A stretch of DNA of 35,208 bases, taken from NCBI GenBank assembly GCA_902798105.1, contig CADBVG010000036.1, forward strand, positions 1 through 35,208, given 5' to 3'. Below are positions 1-7,576 of the stretch, in pieces. Made by a program: the position numbers and the translations under genes. The notes under the pieces were generated by a model that saw only the letters and a program-made list of their open reading frames with translations, made no database searches and was not told the origin of the DNA. The DNA comes from an uncultured Eubacteriales bacterium. Its GTDB lineage: Bacteria > Bacillota > Clostridia > Christensenellales > Aristaeellaceae. Positions within the stretch are counted from its first letter, which is position 1. Each line of letters begins with the position of its first letter.

Positions 1-22
1 AAAAGAAATCCGCAAGGATTTC
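1..22 (-). terminator. Rho-independent terminator, cut by window edge
   Basis: On the minus strand the sequence reads GAAATCC, loop TTGC, GGATTTC, then TTTT up to the window edge. This is a perfect 7-bp stem with a U-tract, lying downstream of the lplA-epimerase unit, so it probably ends that transcript. The tract may continue beyond the window. Confidence 0.7.
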
Positions 23-27
23 CTCCT

Positions 28-60
28 TCACTAGCCACTAATCACTGGCCACTAGCCACT
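28..60. repeat. Short tandem/interspersed repeat (CACTAGCCACT units)
   Basis: The unit CACTAGCCACT and close variants (AATCACTGG, CCACTAGCCACT) are repeated three to four times in 33 bases between the epimerase stop hairpin and the terminator. It is non-coding. The pattern resembles simple intergenic repeats seen after genes in many bacteria. I cannot see its copy number elsewhere in the genome. Confidence 0.55.
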
Positions 61-61
61 C

Positions 62-99
62 AAATTCTGATTTGTCGCCTCAGCGACAAATCAGAATTT
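62..99. repeat. Perfect 17-bp palindrome spanning the epimerase stop codon
   Basis: The left arm (62-78) and right arm (83-99) are perfectly complementary around the 4-base loop CTCA. The TGA stop of the upstream minus-strand gene (91-93) lies inside the right arm, so the last codons of that gene are part of the hairpin. There is no U-tract directly after it. It may protect the 3' end of the mRNA, or be the end of an inserted repeat. Confidence 0.7.
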
Positions 100-1110
100 C
101 GCCTTCTCCTGCGCCTCGATCACCCGATCGCACCATTCGTCGAACTCGGGGTCGGGGATCTGGCGCTCGGGGTGGGACAGCACATAATCCAGTGCGATGC
201 GCACGCCCTGGTCGAAGCGCACTTCGGTGCGCATGTCGGGCACGGCCCGCTTCAGCTTGCGGTTGTCGAACACCACCGAGACCGACTTGTCGCCGGTGAG
301 GCTGCCCTCGAAATCGTAGCCGTACTTATCGCCCACAGCGGCCAGGAAGTCGCTGGCCACATGGTAGGCCTTCAGCTCCACGCCCAGGACGTCGGCGATG
401 GTGGCGTAGATCTGGTTCCAGGTCAAGGTCTCGTCGCCGGTGATCTGGAAGGCCTCGCCGATGGCGTGGCGGTTGCCCATCAGGCCGGTGTAGCCGATGG
501 CGAAATCGGTGTTGAAGGTCATGGTCCACAGCGAGGTGCCGTCGCCCTGTATAATCACAGGCTTGCCCTCCAGCATCCGCTTGATCACCTGCCAGGAGCC
601 CTTCTTGCCGTGCACACCCAGGGGCACGCTGCGCTCGTCATAGGTGTGGCTGGGACGCACGATGGTCACCGGGAAGCCCTCCTCGCGATACTTCTTCATC
701 AGGAATTCCTCGCAGGCGATCTTGTTGCGGGAGTATTCCCAGTGGGGGTTGGCCAGGGTCGTGCCCTCGGTGATGATGTAGCTGGCCGCAGGCTTGTGGT
801 AGGCCGAGGCGGAGCTGGTGTAGATGTACTGCCGGGTGCGGCCCTTGAACAGGCGATAGTCACGCTCCACCTGGTCGGGGGTGAAGCCTATGAATTCGCA
901 GACGCAGTCAAAGGTCATGTCGCCCAGCTTGTTCAGCACAGCGGCTTCGTCGTTGATGTCAGCAACGATGGAATGGGCCCCTTCGGGCACAGCGTCGGGC
1001 CGGTTGCCCCGGTTCAGCAGCCAGACCTGCCAGCCCGGTTCGCTGACCAGCCTGCGGACGATGGCGGCGCTGATGGTGCCGGTGCCGCCGATAAACAATG
1101 CCTTCTTCAC
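91..1110 (-). CDS. NAD(P)-dependent epimerase/dehydratase, SDR superfamily
   Basis: A protein of about 340 residues with an N-terminal Rossmann fold. The dinucleotide-binding motif GGTGTIS sits about ten residues from the start, followed by a second strand ending in LLNRG. A YSRNK segment (YxxxK) fits the SDR catalytic Tyr/Lys, with an upstream TSSASAY segment supplying Ser/Thr. This is the extended/atypical SDR type; the substrate, probably a nucleotide sugar or similar, cannot be read from the sequence. Start choice: the frame opens with TTG at 1116, which overlaps the lplA stop. However, the AGGAGG at 1125-1120 is only 3 nt from that TTG and 9 nt from the GTG at 1110, so GTG is preferred. 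It is co-transcribed with and probably translationally coupled to lplA. The stop lies in a perfect palindrome. Confidence 0.85.
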   Translation of the reverse strand: MKKALFIGGTGTISAAIVRRLVSEPGWQVWLLNRGNRPDAVPEGAHSIVADINDEAAVLNKLGDMTFDCVCEFIGFTPDQVERDYRLFKGRTRQYIYTSSASAYHKPAASYIITEGTTLANPHWEYSRNKIACEEFLMKKYREEGFPVTIVRPSHTYDERSVPLGVHGKKGSWQVIKRMLEGKPVIIQGDGTSLWTMTFNTDFAIGYTGLMGNRHAIGEAFQITGDETLTWNQIYATIADVLGVELKAYHVASDFLAAVGDKYGYDFEGSLTGDKSVSVVFDNRKLKRAVPDMRTEVRFDQGVRIALDYVLSHPERQIPDPEFDEWCDRVIEAQEKAKF

Positions 1111-1112
1111 AG

Positions 1113-2099
1113 TCAATGACCTCCTAAATCGGTATTTTCAAGCCATTCGGCCAGTTCATCTGCCTGGGGATGTCCCAGGGCGCGCAAGGCGGCTCCCAGG
1201 GCCTGGTTTTCATAACGCGCGCCGGTCAGCGCCGGGGCCAGGGTCGAAACCATGGCTTCGTCCATGGCGTCGGAATACACCCGGGCCGAGACGACTTTGC
1301 CGCCCTTCAGGTTCAGCTCCAGCGTCACGCCGCCCCAATCGAAGCGGTGCTCCAGCGTGGCGTCGAAGGGCAGGGCCTTGCCCAGCCTAAAATCCCAGGA
1401 GGCGTATTCCCCCTCCAGCACCGCCAGCCGGTGGGCGTCCAGCACGGCCATCGGCAGCGCCTCGGCCGTGCCGTATTCGTCGGCAAAGGCATCCACGAGT
1501 GCGCCGGTCAGCGCCGGGATGGTGATATCCGGGTTGAGCACGGTAAGGTTTGCCACCCGGGCACGCACGCTGTCGATGCCCTTGGCCTTCAGCTTGCCGT
1601 CGTCCGGGGCCAGGTAACGCCCCAGCCGGTCCACGTCCACGTTTACCATGATGGTGCCGTGGTGCAGGGCGACATCCCCGGAAAAGCGGAAGGCGTTGCC
1701 GGAGAACTTCGTCCCACTGCCCCCGATCACCAGGTCGTTGCGACCGGTAAACTGCGCTTCTATGCCGAAGCGGGCCACAGCACGGCGCACGACCTCCAGC
1801 TGGCGGCGCACGTCGTATTCCCCGCGGGGCAGCACAAAGCTGAAGTTCAGGTTGCCCATGTCGTGAAACACCGCGCCGCCGCCGCTGCTGCGCCGGGCCA
1901 GGCGGCCGCCCTCATCCTCCAGCAGCTTCACCCGACACTCCTTCCAGGCGTTCTGGTGCCGCCCGATGACCACGGTGTTCCGGTTCTGCCATAGGTAGAG
2001 CACCCGGTCACTCTTTCCCAGCGTTTCAAACAGCAGCGCCTCCACCGCCAGATTGTGCCAGGCGTTGTCGGAATCGCCCAACAGAATATAATTGTGCAC
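1113..2099 (-). CDS. lplA: Lipoate-protein ligase A family protein
   Basis: A protein of 328 residues with the BPL/LplA/LipB fold. The lipoate-ligase signature RRSSGGGAVFHDMGNLNFSF is at about residues 69-88, a GRNDLV segment follows, and the C-terminal part resembles the small accessory domain. The enzyme activates lipoate with ATP and attaches it to a lysine of lipoyl domains (2-oxoacid dehydrogenase E2, or GcvH). None of those partners is in the window. The start is GTG at 2099, preceded by a GGGGTGAT ribosome binding site. A promoter lies so close that the leader would be only about 11 nt. The downstream epimerase begins in its last codons. Confidence 0.9.
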   Translation of the reverse strand: MHNYILLGDSDNAWHNLAVEALLFETLGKSDRVLYLWQNRNTVVIGRHQNAWKECRVKLLEDEGGRLARRSSGGGAVFHDMGNLNFSFVLPRGEYDVRRQLEVVRRAVARFGIEAQFTGRNDLVIGGSGTKFSGNAFRFSGDVALHHGTIMVNVDVDRLGRYLAPDDGKLKAKGIDSVRARVANLTVLNPDITIPALTGALVDAFADEYGTAEALPMAVLDAHRLAVLEGEYASWDFRLGKALPFDATLEHRFDWGGVTLELNLKGGKVVSARVYSDAMDEAMVSTLAPALTGARYENQALGAALRALGHPQADELAEWLENTDLGGH

Positions 2100-2116
2100 G
2101 GTATCACCCCGGCATC

Positions 2117-2146
2117 ATTATACCATACCGCTCCGGCTGAATACAA
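2117..2146 (-). promoter_or_regulatory. Sigma-A-type promoter of lplA
   Basis: On the minus strand TTGTAT (2146-2141) and a perfect TATAAT (2122-2117) are separated by 18 bp. The expected start near 2110 leaves a leader of about 11 nt before the GTG start. The -35 box abuts the U-tract of the upstream terminator. Confidence 0.7.
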
Positions 2147-2147
2147 T

Positions 2148-2171
2148 AAAAAACGGACGCTTGCGCGTCCG
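2148..2171 (-). terminator. Rho-independent terminator of the SH3 protein gene
   Basis: On the minus strand CGGACGC, loop GCAA, GCGTCCG form a perfect 7-bp GC-rich stem followed by TTTTTT. It lies 14 bases after the stop of the SH3 protein gene. Confidence 0.9.
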
Positions 2172-2185
2172 CTGATTGTGGTTTA

Positions 2186-2704
2186 TTACCAGAGGGTCCA
2201 CCGCAGATAGCCCAGGGAAGCCCAGCCCTTGCGGGAATTGCCCTTGTAGTTCACATAGGCCCAGTTGCCGTTGACCTTGTAGATGTTAACGCCCTTGGTA
2301 CCGTGGGGAATGCTGTATATGATCGTTTTCGGGCTGCTGGCGCTGCGCTTGGTGCGCACGTTCAGGCCGTCCTTCTGGGTGTTGACGTCAGCGTGGGCAT
2401 TTTCCTTGACCCACTTCTTGGAGACCCAGCCGTTCACGCCGTTGGTGGTCTTAACCTTCATCCAAACGTGGCCGTCCTTCCTCTTGGTAGATCTGCTGGT
2501 CTGCAGCAGGGCCGTGCCGTTGGGTACGCTGGTGACGATGGCGGCATTGAGGGACGCTTCCCTGCGCACATGCAGGGTACCGCCGTTGGTGGAGGCGTGG
2601 TACACCTTGTTGTCGCCATTGCTGACAATTTCAGCCATGGAAGTGGCGGGTATGGCTGCGACAAGCAGCATCACCGCAATAAGAACTGCGAGAATCCTCT
2701 TCAT
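2186..2704 (-). CDS. Exported protein with two bacterial SH3 domains
   Basis: 172 residues. It begins MKRILAVLIAVMLLVAA, a clear signal peptide ending near TSMA. Two SH3b-type repeats follow: one around GGTLHVRREAS...GWVSKKWV, the other around DGLNVRTKRSASS...GWASLGYLRW. Each has the family pattern 'LNVR...VxxxpxGT...W.kV....GWv'. Such domains bind cell-wall peptide or glycan, so it probably acts outside the membrane at the wall. No catalytic domain is present. The start is the ATG at 2704: AGGAGG lies 8 nt upstream, whereas the longer frame from 2746 has no ribosome binding site and would bury the signal peptide. It is a single-gene transcript with its own terminator. Confidence 0.85.
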   Translation of the reverse strand: MKRILAVLIAVMLLVAAIPATSMAEIVSNGDNKVYHASTNGGTLHVRREASLNAAIVTSVPNGTALLQTSRSTKRKDGHVWMKVKTTNGVNGWVSKKWVKENAHADVNTQKDGLNVRTKRSASSPKTIIYSIPHGTKGVNIYKVNGNWAYVNYKGNSRKGWASLGYLRWTLW

Positions 2705-2818
2705 GGAATTCCCCTCCTTTAAATTTTTTGCCGGTTCCGGTGACAATGCGCATCAAAGCATCTCACAAAATACACTGCCTGATTTGCCCTGATTTTCCGG
2801 AATGTGGCTTGCGGGACC

Positions 2819-2824
2819 ATTATA
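2819..2824 (-). promoter_or_regulatory. Possible -10 element of the SH3 protein gene
   Basis: A TATAAT on the minus strand lies about 115 bp upstream of the SH3 protein start, in the divergent intergenic region. I see no convincing -35 box at 16-18 bp, so this is a weak call. Confidence 0.35.
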
Positions 2825-2891
2825 CACCAAAAAGTGGGAAATAGATATTACAAGTTTATCACATTTTTACGAATGGATGCCACCTCATATA

Positions 2892-2900
2892 TGATATAAT
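2892..2900 (+). promoter_or_regulatory. Extended -10 promoter of addB
   Basis: TGATATAAT matches the extended -10 consensus TGnTATAAT. No good -35 box lies 16-18 bp upstream, as is common for extended -10 promoters. The start would be near 2907, giving a leader of about 30 nt with a GGGAGG ribosome binding site 7 nt before the ATG. Confidence 0.65.
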
Positions 2901-2937
2901 AGTTGGGATCAACAGGGGTTCAAAGGGAGGAATCGCC

Positions 2938-5900
2938 ATGCGCATCTACACGGGCCGCAGCCGGCTGATGGAACCGGCCATGATTGATGTGCTGCGCCGG
3001 AGCATGGCCGAAGGCGACAAGGACCACATCGTGGTGGTACCCAAGCAATTGACGCTGCAAACCGAGCGCACGCTGCTCTCGGCGCTCATGCTGAAGGGCT
3101 CCTTTCGGCTGCAGGTGCTGAGCCCGGAGCGGCTGTGCGGACGCATCTTTGAAGCCGCCGGACAGCCCGAAGGCGCGCGGGTGGACGAACGGGGCCGGGT
3201 CATGCTGGTGCGCGCCGCCGTGCACAGCGTGGACGAGCGGCTGAAGCTGTACCACGGCGCGGCGGGCCGACGGGGCTTCGCCGAACGCTGCGCCCGCCAG
3301 CTGGAGCTGATCCGCCAGGCGGGGCTGACTCCCGAGAGGCTATTCGCCTGCGCCGAACAGGCCGACGGCCTGCTGCAAATGAAGCTGGACGACCTGGCCA
3401 TCATATTGGAGGCCTACGAGAACCTGCTGGAGGGACGCTTCCAGGACGGCGAATCGGAATTTGCCGAAGCTGTGGATCGCGCCGCGGCGGCCCCGTTCCT
3501 GAAGGACGCCTGCGTGCTGTTCTACGGCTTCGATTTGACCCCTCCCACGCTGCACCGGTTGATTGGCGCGGTAGGCGCGGCCTGCGGGGACACCCACGTG
3601 TTCCTGCCCCTGGCCAACGACGAAAGCGCCCGGGATTTTGACGCCTTCCTGCCCCTCAAGAATTGCCTGGAACGCATGATCGTCGCCGCGCGGCGAGCGA
3701 ACGTTTGGCCCGAGCGGGTGCTGGTGGAGGAATCCGGCGCTTCGGACGAACACCGGTTGGTTGTGGACGGCGGCAGCCAGGCGGCGGAGCTGTCATTGCT
3801 GGCGGATGAGTTGTTCGCGTTTCCCGTCTCCCCCTCGGACAGCCGGAAGCGTCCCGCCCGGGTGCAGGCCGTCACACTGCGGGACCCGATGGAGGAATGC
3901 CGCTTCGCCGCGGCGCTGTGCCGCAGGCTGGCCATGAAGAACGGCTGGCGCTGGAACGACATACTGATCCTCTGCCGGGACATCGACGGCTATCGCCAGC
4001 CCTTGAAGGAGGCCTTCCGAACCTACGACGTGCCTCTGTTCCTGTCCGCCAGCCGCGCGGCTTCACGCCATCCCCTGGCGGAGAGCCTGGTGGACGCGTT
4101 GCGGCTGGCGGAGGATTCGCCCCGGACTGAGGACGCGCTGGCGCTGCTGCGCGCCGGCTACATGCCCTTGGAAGCGGACGAGGCTGACCGGCTGGCCAAC
4201 CATATTGAAAAATACGCCCTGAAGCCATGGGCGCTGCTGCGCCCATTGCGCCGGGGCACCGAGGCCGAGCGGGCAGCGCTGGAACCCCTGCGGGCGTGCT
4301 TTTCCGCACCCATCGATGCCCTGAAGCGGCGCTTGAAGCGTTCCAAAACGTTGAAGGACCAGCTGGCTGCAGTATACGGCTTCATGGAGGACATCGGCGC
4401 GGCAGACCGGCTGCTGGAACGCCTGAACGCCCTCTCGGAGGCCGGGCTTCGGGAGCAGGCCGGCGAGGAGGGCCAGGTGTGGAACCGCATCGTCGGGGCG
4501 CTGGACCAGATGGCCGAACTGATGGGCGAAGCGCCTCTGCCCATTGCCGAACTGCGCCAAACCCTGATGGAATCGCTGGACGCCGCCATCATCAAGCCCC
4601 TTCCCCAGTCCGGCGACGCCGTATACGCCCAGACCACCGACCGCATCACCGCCCAGCGGGCCAAGGCGCTGCTGATCCTGGGCGAGACAGACCGGGCCAT
4701 CGTGGACACCGACGGACTGCTGAATCCTGCCCAAATCCAGGTCTTTTCCCGCCTGGCCCGGGCCTGGCTGGGCTCGGACGGCATGGAGCTGTCGCGGATG
4801 CGCCGCTTCTACCTGAAAGCCGCAATGGAGGCAACCGGCGAATACCTATGCGTCTGCGCCCCCCTGAGCGGACTGGACGGCGGCGCACAGCACCCCGGCG
4901 CGCTGCTGGCGCTGCTGAAGGGCATTTTTCCGGCGCTGTCGGTGCGCGGCGGCGTATCGGAGGACGAGGGCGTTCAGTGGATGCTGCATAGCGCGCCGGC
5001 GGCGGCCACCGCCCAGGCAGCCATATCCCTTTCCGGGATGGCGGAGGGCGAGCCCGCCCAGCCCTGGGATACCGCGGCCCTGGCGGGATTGCGGCAGATC
5101 ATTGAGGAATTGGACAGCCCCGGCATAAAACGCTCCCTGCAGCAGATCGGGCTGGCGCTGAGCCACGGCGAGAGCGCCGATGTGCTGAATCCCGACACGG
5201 CCAGCGCGCTGTACGGAGCCCTGCGCCGCCAGAGCATATCCCGGCTGGAGCTCTACGCGAAATGCCCCTTCGCCTACTTCACCCGATACGGCCTGCGCCC
5301 GGAGCGCATCGATCCCTTCCAGCTGAACGTGCGGGACGAGGGCACCTTCTTTCACAGCGCCGTTCACGAATTCCTGCTGGCCAGCATGGAGGACCTGAAC
5401 CGGCTGGACAACGGCGAGGCCGGGCGGCGCATGGACGCCATCGCCGACCGGCTGCTGGACGCCATGGCCAGCGACGGCCCCCTGGGCGACAGCGCCGTAG
5501 CCCTGGCCGAGCGCAGGCGCCTGAAGGCCACCGCAAGGACCTGCGCCACCGTGCTGGCCGGGCATATGCGGGGCAGCCGCTTTGCCCCCGCCGCGCTGGA
5601 GACGGATTTCGGTGTGGAGGACGGCGTGGCCCGGCTGACCGTGAACGCGGTGAGTGGGGAATGCACGCTGGAAGGACGGATCGACCGCATCGACGAGTGG
5701 GCCGAGGGCGGCTACCTGCGGGTGATCGACTACAAGCGCGGCGGCAAGCCGCTGGCCCTGGACGAGGCCTGGCACGGGCTGAGTCTGCAATTGCCGGTAT
5801 ACCTGGCCGCGGCCACCCGAAAGCGCCGGGAGCAGAGCGCCGGAGTGTACTACTTCGGCCTGGACGAGGGCATACTGGCCATGCAGAGCACCGACCCCGA

Positions 5901-6297
5901 CGAGGTGGCGAAGGCCCGCCGGGAGAGTTTCCGACTGAACGGGCTGGCGCCGGACGACATGGCCTTGTTGGAAGCCCAGTCGCCCAACTTCACCCAGGTG
6001 TTGAACGTGAAGGTGAACGCCGGCGGCGGGCTGCGCAAGGGCACGCTGGCCACCGACGCCCACGGCTTTGAAGCGCTGATGAAAAAGACCCTCGACAGGG
6101 CGGGGGAGCACCTGAACGCCATACGCGCGGGATTGGTACAGGTGGCTCCGGCAAGCCTGCGCCAACAAAACGCCTGCCAGTACTGCGACTGGCGGTCCAT
6201 CTGCCTGTTCGACGAGCGCCTGGACGGGCGCTGCGTGCGACGGTTCGAAACCATGCGGGCGGACGAGGTGCTGGCGCGGTTGAAGTTGGAGAAATGA
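2938..6297 (+). CDS. addB: ATP-dependent helicase/nuclease subunit B (AddB)
   Basis: 1119 residues, about the usual AddB length. AddAB resects double-strand breaks up to Chi sites for RecA-dependent repair; AddB gives one nuclease and scans for Chi. The C-terminal PD-(D/E)XK nuclease domain is clear: H806 and H810 region, GRIDRID at 913-919, VIDYKRG with D931-Y932-K933, then LQLPVYLA. The four cysteines of the AddB iron-sulfur cluster are visible: C776 (YAKCPF) and C1080, C1083, C1089 (CxxC-x5-C). The N-terminus starts MRIYTGRSRLMEP: where family members usually have a Walker A loop (GRxGxGKS), the glycines and lysine are gone. No addA follows; the next 490 bp are repeats. It runs against the left-hand replication fork. 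Confidence 0.93.
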   Translation: MRIYTGRSRLMEPAMIDVLRRSMAEGDKDHIVVVPKQLTLQTERTLLSALMLKGSFRLQVLSPERLCGRIFEAAGQPEGARVDERGRVMLVRAAVHSVDERLKLYHGAAGRRGFAERCARQLELIRQAGLTPERLFACAEQADGLLQMKLDDLAIILEAYENLLEGRFQDGESEFAEAVDRAAAAPFLKDACVLFYGFDLTPPTLHRLIGAVGAACGDTHVFLPLANDESARDFDAFLPLKNCLERMIVAARRANVWPERVLVEESGASDEHRLVVDGGSQAAELSLLADELFAFPVSPSDSRKRPARVQAVTLRDPMEECRFAAALCRRLAMKNGWRWNDILILCRDIDGYRQPLKEAFRTYDVPLFLSASRAASRHPLAESLVDALRLAEDSPRTEDALALLRAGYMPLEADEADRLANHIEKYALKPWALLRPLRRGTEAERAALEPLRACFSAPIDALKRRLKRSKTLKDQLAAVYGFMEDIGAADRLLERLNALSEAGLREQAGEEGQVWNRIVGALDQMAELMGEAPLPIAELRQTLMESLDAAIIKPLPQSGDAVYAQTTDRITAQRAKALLILGETDRAIVDTDGLLNPAQIQVFSRLARAWLGSDGMELSRMRRFYLKAAMEATGEYLCVCAPLSGLDGGAQHPGALLALLKGIFPALSVRGGVSEDEGVQWMLHSAPAAATAQAAISLSGMAEGEPAQPWDTAALAGLRQIIEELDSPGIKRSLQQIGLALSHGESADVLNPDTASALYGALRRQSISRLELYAKCPFAYFTRYGLRPERIDPFQLNVRDEGTFFHSAVHEFLLASMEDLNRLDNGEAGRRMDAIADRLLDAMASDGPLGDSAVALAERRRLKATARTCATVLAGHMRGSRFAPAALETDFGVEDGVARLTVNAVSGECTLEGRIDRIDEWAEGGYLRVIDYKRGGKPLALDEAWHGLSLQLPVYLAAATRKRREQSAGVYYFGLDEGILAMQSTDPDEVAKARRESFRLNGLAPDDMALLEAQSPNFTQVLNVKVNAGGGLRKGTLATDAHGFEALMKKTLDRAGEHLNAIRAGLVQVAPASLRQQNACQYCDWRSICLFDERLDGRCVRRFETMRADEVLARLKLEK

Positions 6298-6315
6298 GAA
6301 AAGCTCCTTCGACTT

Positions 6316-6363
6316 CGCTCTGCTCAGGATGACATGTACAACGGTGTCATCCTGAGCAGAGCG
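6316..6363. repeat. Dispersed palindromic repeat (CTCAGGATGACA family), copy 1
   Basis: Two perfect 19-base arms (6316-6334 and 6345-6363) flank a 10-base loop. The core is CTCAGGATGACA / TGTCATCCTGAG. A related copy with the same left flank (AAAAG.TCCTTC) and core lies at 23955-24022. Here it begins 18 bases after the addB stop and may serve as its transcript end, although there is no U-tract. Confidence 0.8.
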
Positions 6364-6418
6364 TTTGCCGCAGGGCGTGCTTCTAAATGGGCATCCCACG
6401 AAGTGGAACCACCATGAA

Positions 6419-6608
6419 TTAAGGAAATACCGCGCAATTAAGGTGGTCAGCTGGCGAGTGATTTTTTCGTCAGGCGCTCTTGCAGATTTTGAAGGTTTAC
6501 TGGCGGTAAATCAAAGGTTTACTGGCGGTAAATCAAAAAATCTGCAAGAGATGACTGGCGGAAAAGGCACCGCCAGATGTGCCGCCGTATTGTGCGGTAG
6601 TTCCTTAA
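6419..6608. mobile_element. MITE-like element, 190 bp, non-coding
   Basis: Left and right halves of exactly 72 bp (6419-6490 and 6537-6608) are inverted relative to each other with no gaps. The outer 20 bp match at 18 positions (TTAAGGAA.TACCGC.CAAT), the innermost 14 bp match perfectly (CTCTTGCAGATTTT), and the middle is diverged. Between them lie two bases and two tandem 22-bp units. There is no open frame for a transposase. The termini TTAAGG/CCTTAA suggest insertion at a TA or TTAA target. The architecture fits a miniature inverted-repeat element mobilised in trans; the responsible transposase is not in the window. Confidence 0.65.
6493..6536. repeat. Two tandem 22-bp units inside the MITE-like element
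   Basis: AGGTTTACTGGCGGTAAATC plus AA is repeated exactly twice (6493-6514, 6515-6536). Each unit contains the small palindrome TTTAC-TGGCG-GTAAA. The two copies sit symmetrically between the inverted halves of the 190-bp element, so the unit number may vary between copies. Confidence 0.85.
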
Positions 6609-6618
6609 AAGCATATAC

Positions 6619-6699
6619 ATGTAGGGGCGGCGTTGCGCCGCCCGCCGGGCGGAACAACATGTTTCGTACCGGGCGGGCGCCGCAACGGCGCCCCTACAT
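6619..6699. repeat. GC-rich inverted repeat (ATGTAGGGGCGGC family)
   Basis: Two 31-base arms (6619-6649 and 6669-6699) are complementary except for about four positions and start with ATGTAGGGGCGGCG on each strand. The 19 bases between them are unpaired. It is non-coding. Shorter hairpins starting TGTAGCGGCG occur at 28416-28436 and in the dnaX leader, suggesting a loose family. The rest of the gap (about 6700-6787) shows nothing I can name. Confidence 0.75.
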
Positions 6700-6787
6700 T
6701 CACCATAGATCGCTCGTCTACAACTTTTTCAAAGTAAAGTCAAATTAAAAATACGCCCTGGGCATTGCGAAGAAACGAATCCGTTTT

Positions 6788-7576
6788 TTATTCTCCCGCA
6801 TACGTCTCCCTCAGGCTGCCACCGGCCGCGGTGGCGCTGAATTTGTTCATGTAGCCGTGGACCCGCATGCTGTAGATTGAATCGTTGTTCACCAGCAGGC
6901 AGTCCACCAGGTCCAATTCGGCGGCGCACAGCACGGCCGCGATGGCATCCAGCCGGGCGGTCTCCACGTCGTCCATGCCCTGCTCGGGCCTGTCCTTCCA
7001 GAGCACCATGTAGACAAAGCGCGCGTCGTGGCCGATAGCGTCCATCACCATCCGGCGGGCATTCTTCGCCTCCCACCAGACCCCGGATTCCTGGATGTCC
7101 GTTATGGTGATCAGGTTGAAGTTGAAGTCGGAGTAGATCACCCACAGGCCAGATTCCCGCTTTTCGGGCAGCAGGGGCTTCAAAAAGGCCATGACCCGCT
7201 GGTAGCAGTCCAGGCGAATATCGCTGACATTGTGCAGCTGGCGATAGGCCGACACCAGAGCGCCGGTCAGCACGATCCACTCCGCCATGCCGGGAGTGAC
7301 GCCGGGAACGGCCTGCAGCGCCTCCCGGGAGGCGCGGAACACCCCGCCCACCGAACCAAACCGATCCACCAACAGCCGTGAGACCGCCGACAGGTCCTGG
7401 CGGGGCATCGCGTGGCAGAGCACGACCTCCACCATCTCATAGGGCTTCAGGGCGTCCCAGCCCTCCCGCTCCAACCGGGTCCGCAGCCGGTTCCTGTGCC
7501 CCTCGTACAAGGGCTTGCCCGCGCGGTCCTTCAAACTGTCAATCTTCAATGCTGGTCTTCTCCCGTCCGAAAACAT
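6788..7576 (-). CDS. RadC-like protein with degenerate JAMM motif
   Basis: About 262 residues. The N-terminal half fits the helix-hairpin-helix part of RadC/YeeS proteins (LLVDRFGSVGGVFRASREAL then VPGVTPGMAEWI). The C-terminal half follows the RadC MPN/JAB domain, ending LVDCLLVNNDSIYSMR, the counterpart of 'LLDHIIVGDGxYxS'. The zinc motif HxHPSGDP is replaced by KDRPEQG, so no metal site is expected and the protein is likely non-enzymatic. Start: ATG 7576 lies inside the 3' end of dnaX without a ribosome binding site; a TTG at 7549, 10 nt after GGGAG, is an alternative. Either way it overlaps dnaX and is probably translationally coupled. Genes usually found after dnaX (ybaB, recR) are absent. 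Confidence 0.75.
   Translation of the reverse strand: MFSDGRRPALKIDSLKDRAGKPLYEGHRNRLRTRLEREGWDALKPYEMVEVVLCHAMPRQDLSAVSRLLVDRFGSVGGVFRASREALQAVPGVTPGMAEWIVLTGALVSAYRQLHNVSDIRLDCYQRVMAFLKPLLPEKRESGLWVIYSDFNFNLITITDIQESGVWWEAKNARRMVMDAIGHDARFVYMVLWKDRPEQGMDDVETARLDAIAAVLCAAELDLVDCLLVNNDSIYSMRVHGYMNKFSATAAGGSLRETYAGE

Noticed and set aside
6493-6536. Minimal CRISPR-like array
   Set aside because: Only two directly adjoining units, no spacer, no cas genes; it is the centre of an inverted-repeat element.
6365-6748. Small plus-strand open frame in the repeat region
   Set aside because: It runs straight through the MITE-like element and the GC-rich inverted repeat; the translation has no domain and no ribosome binding site.
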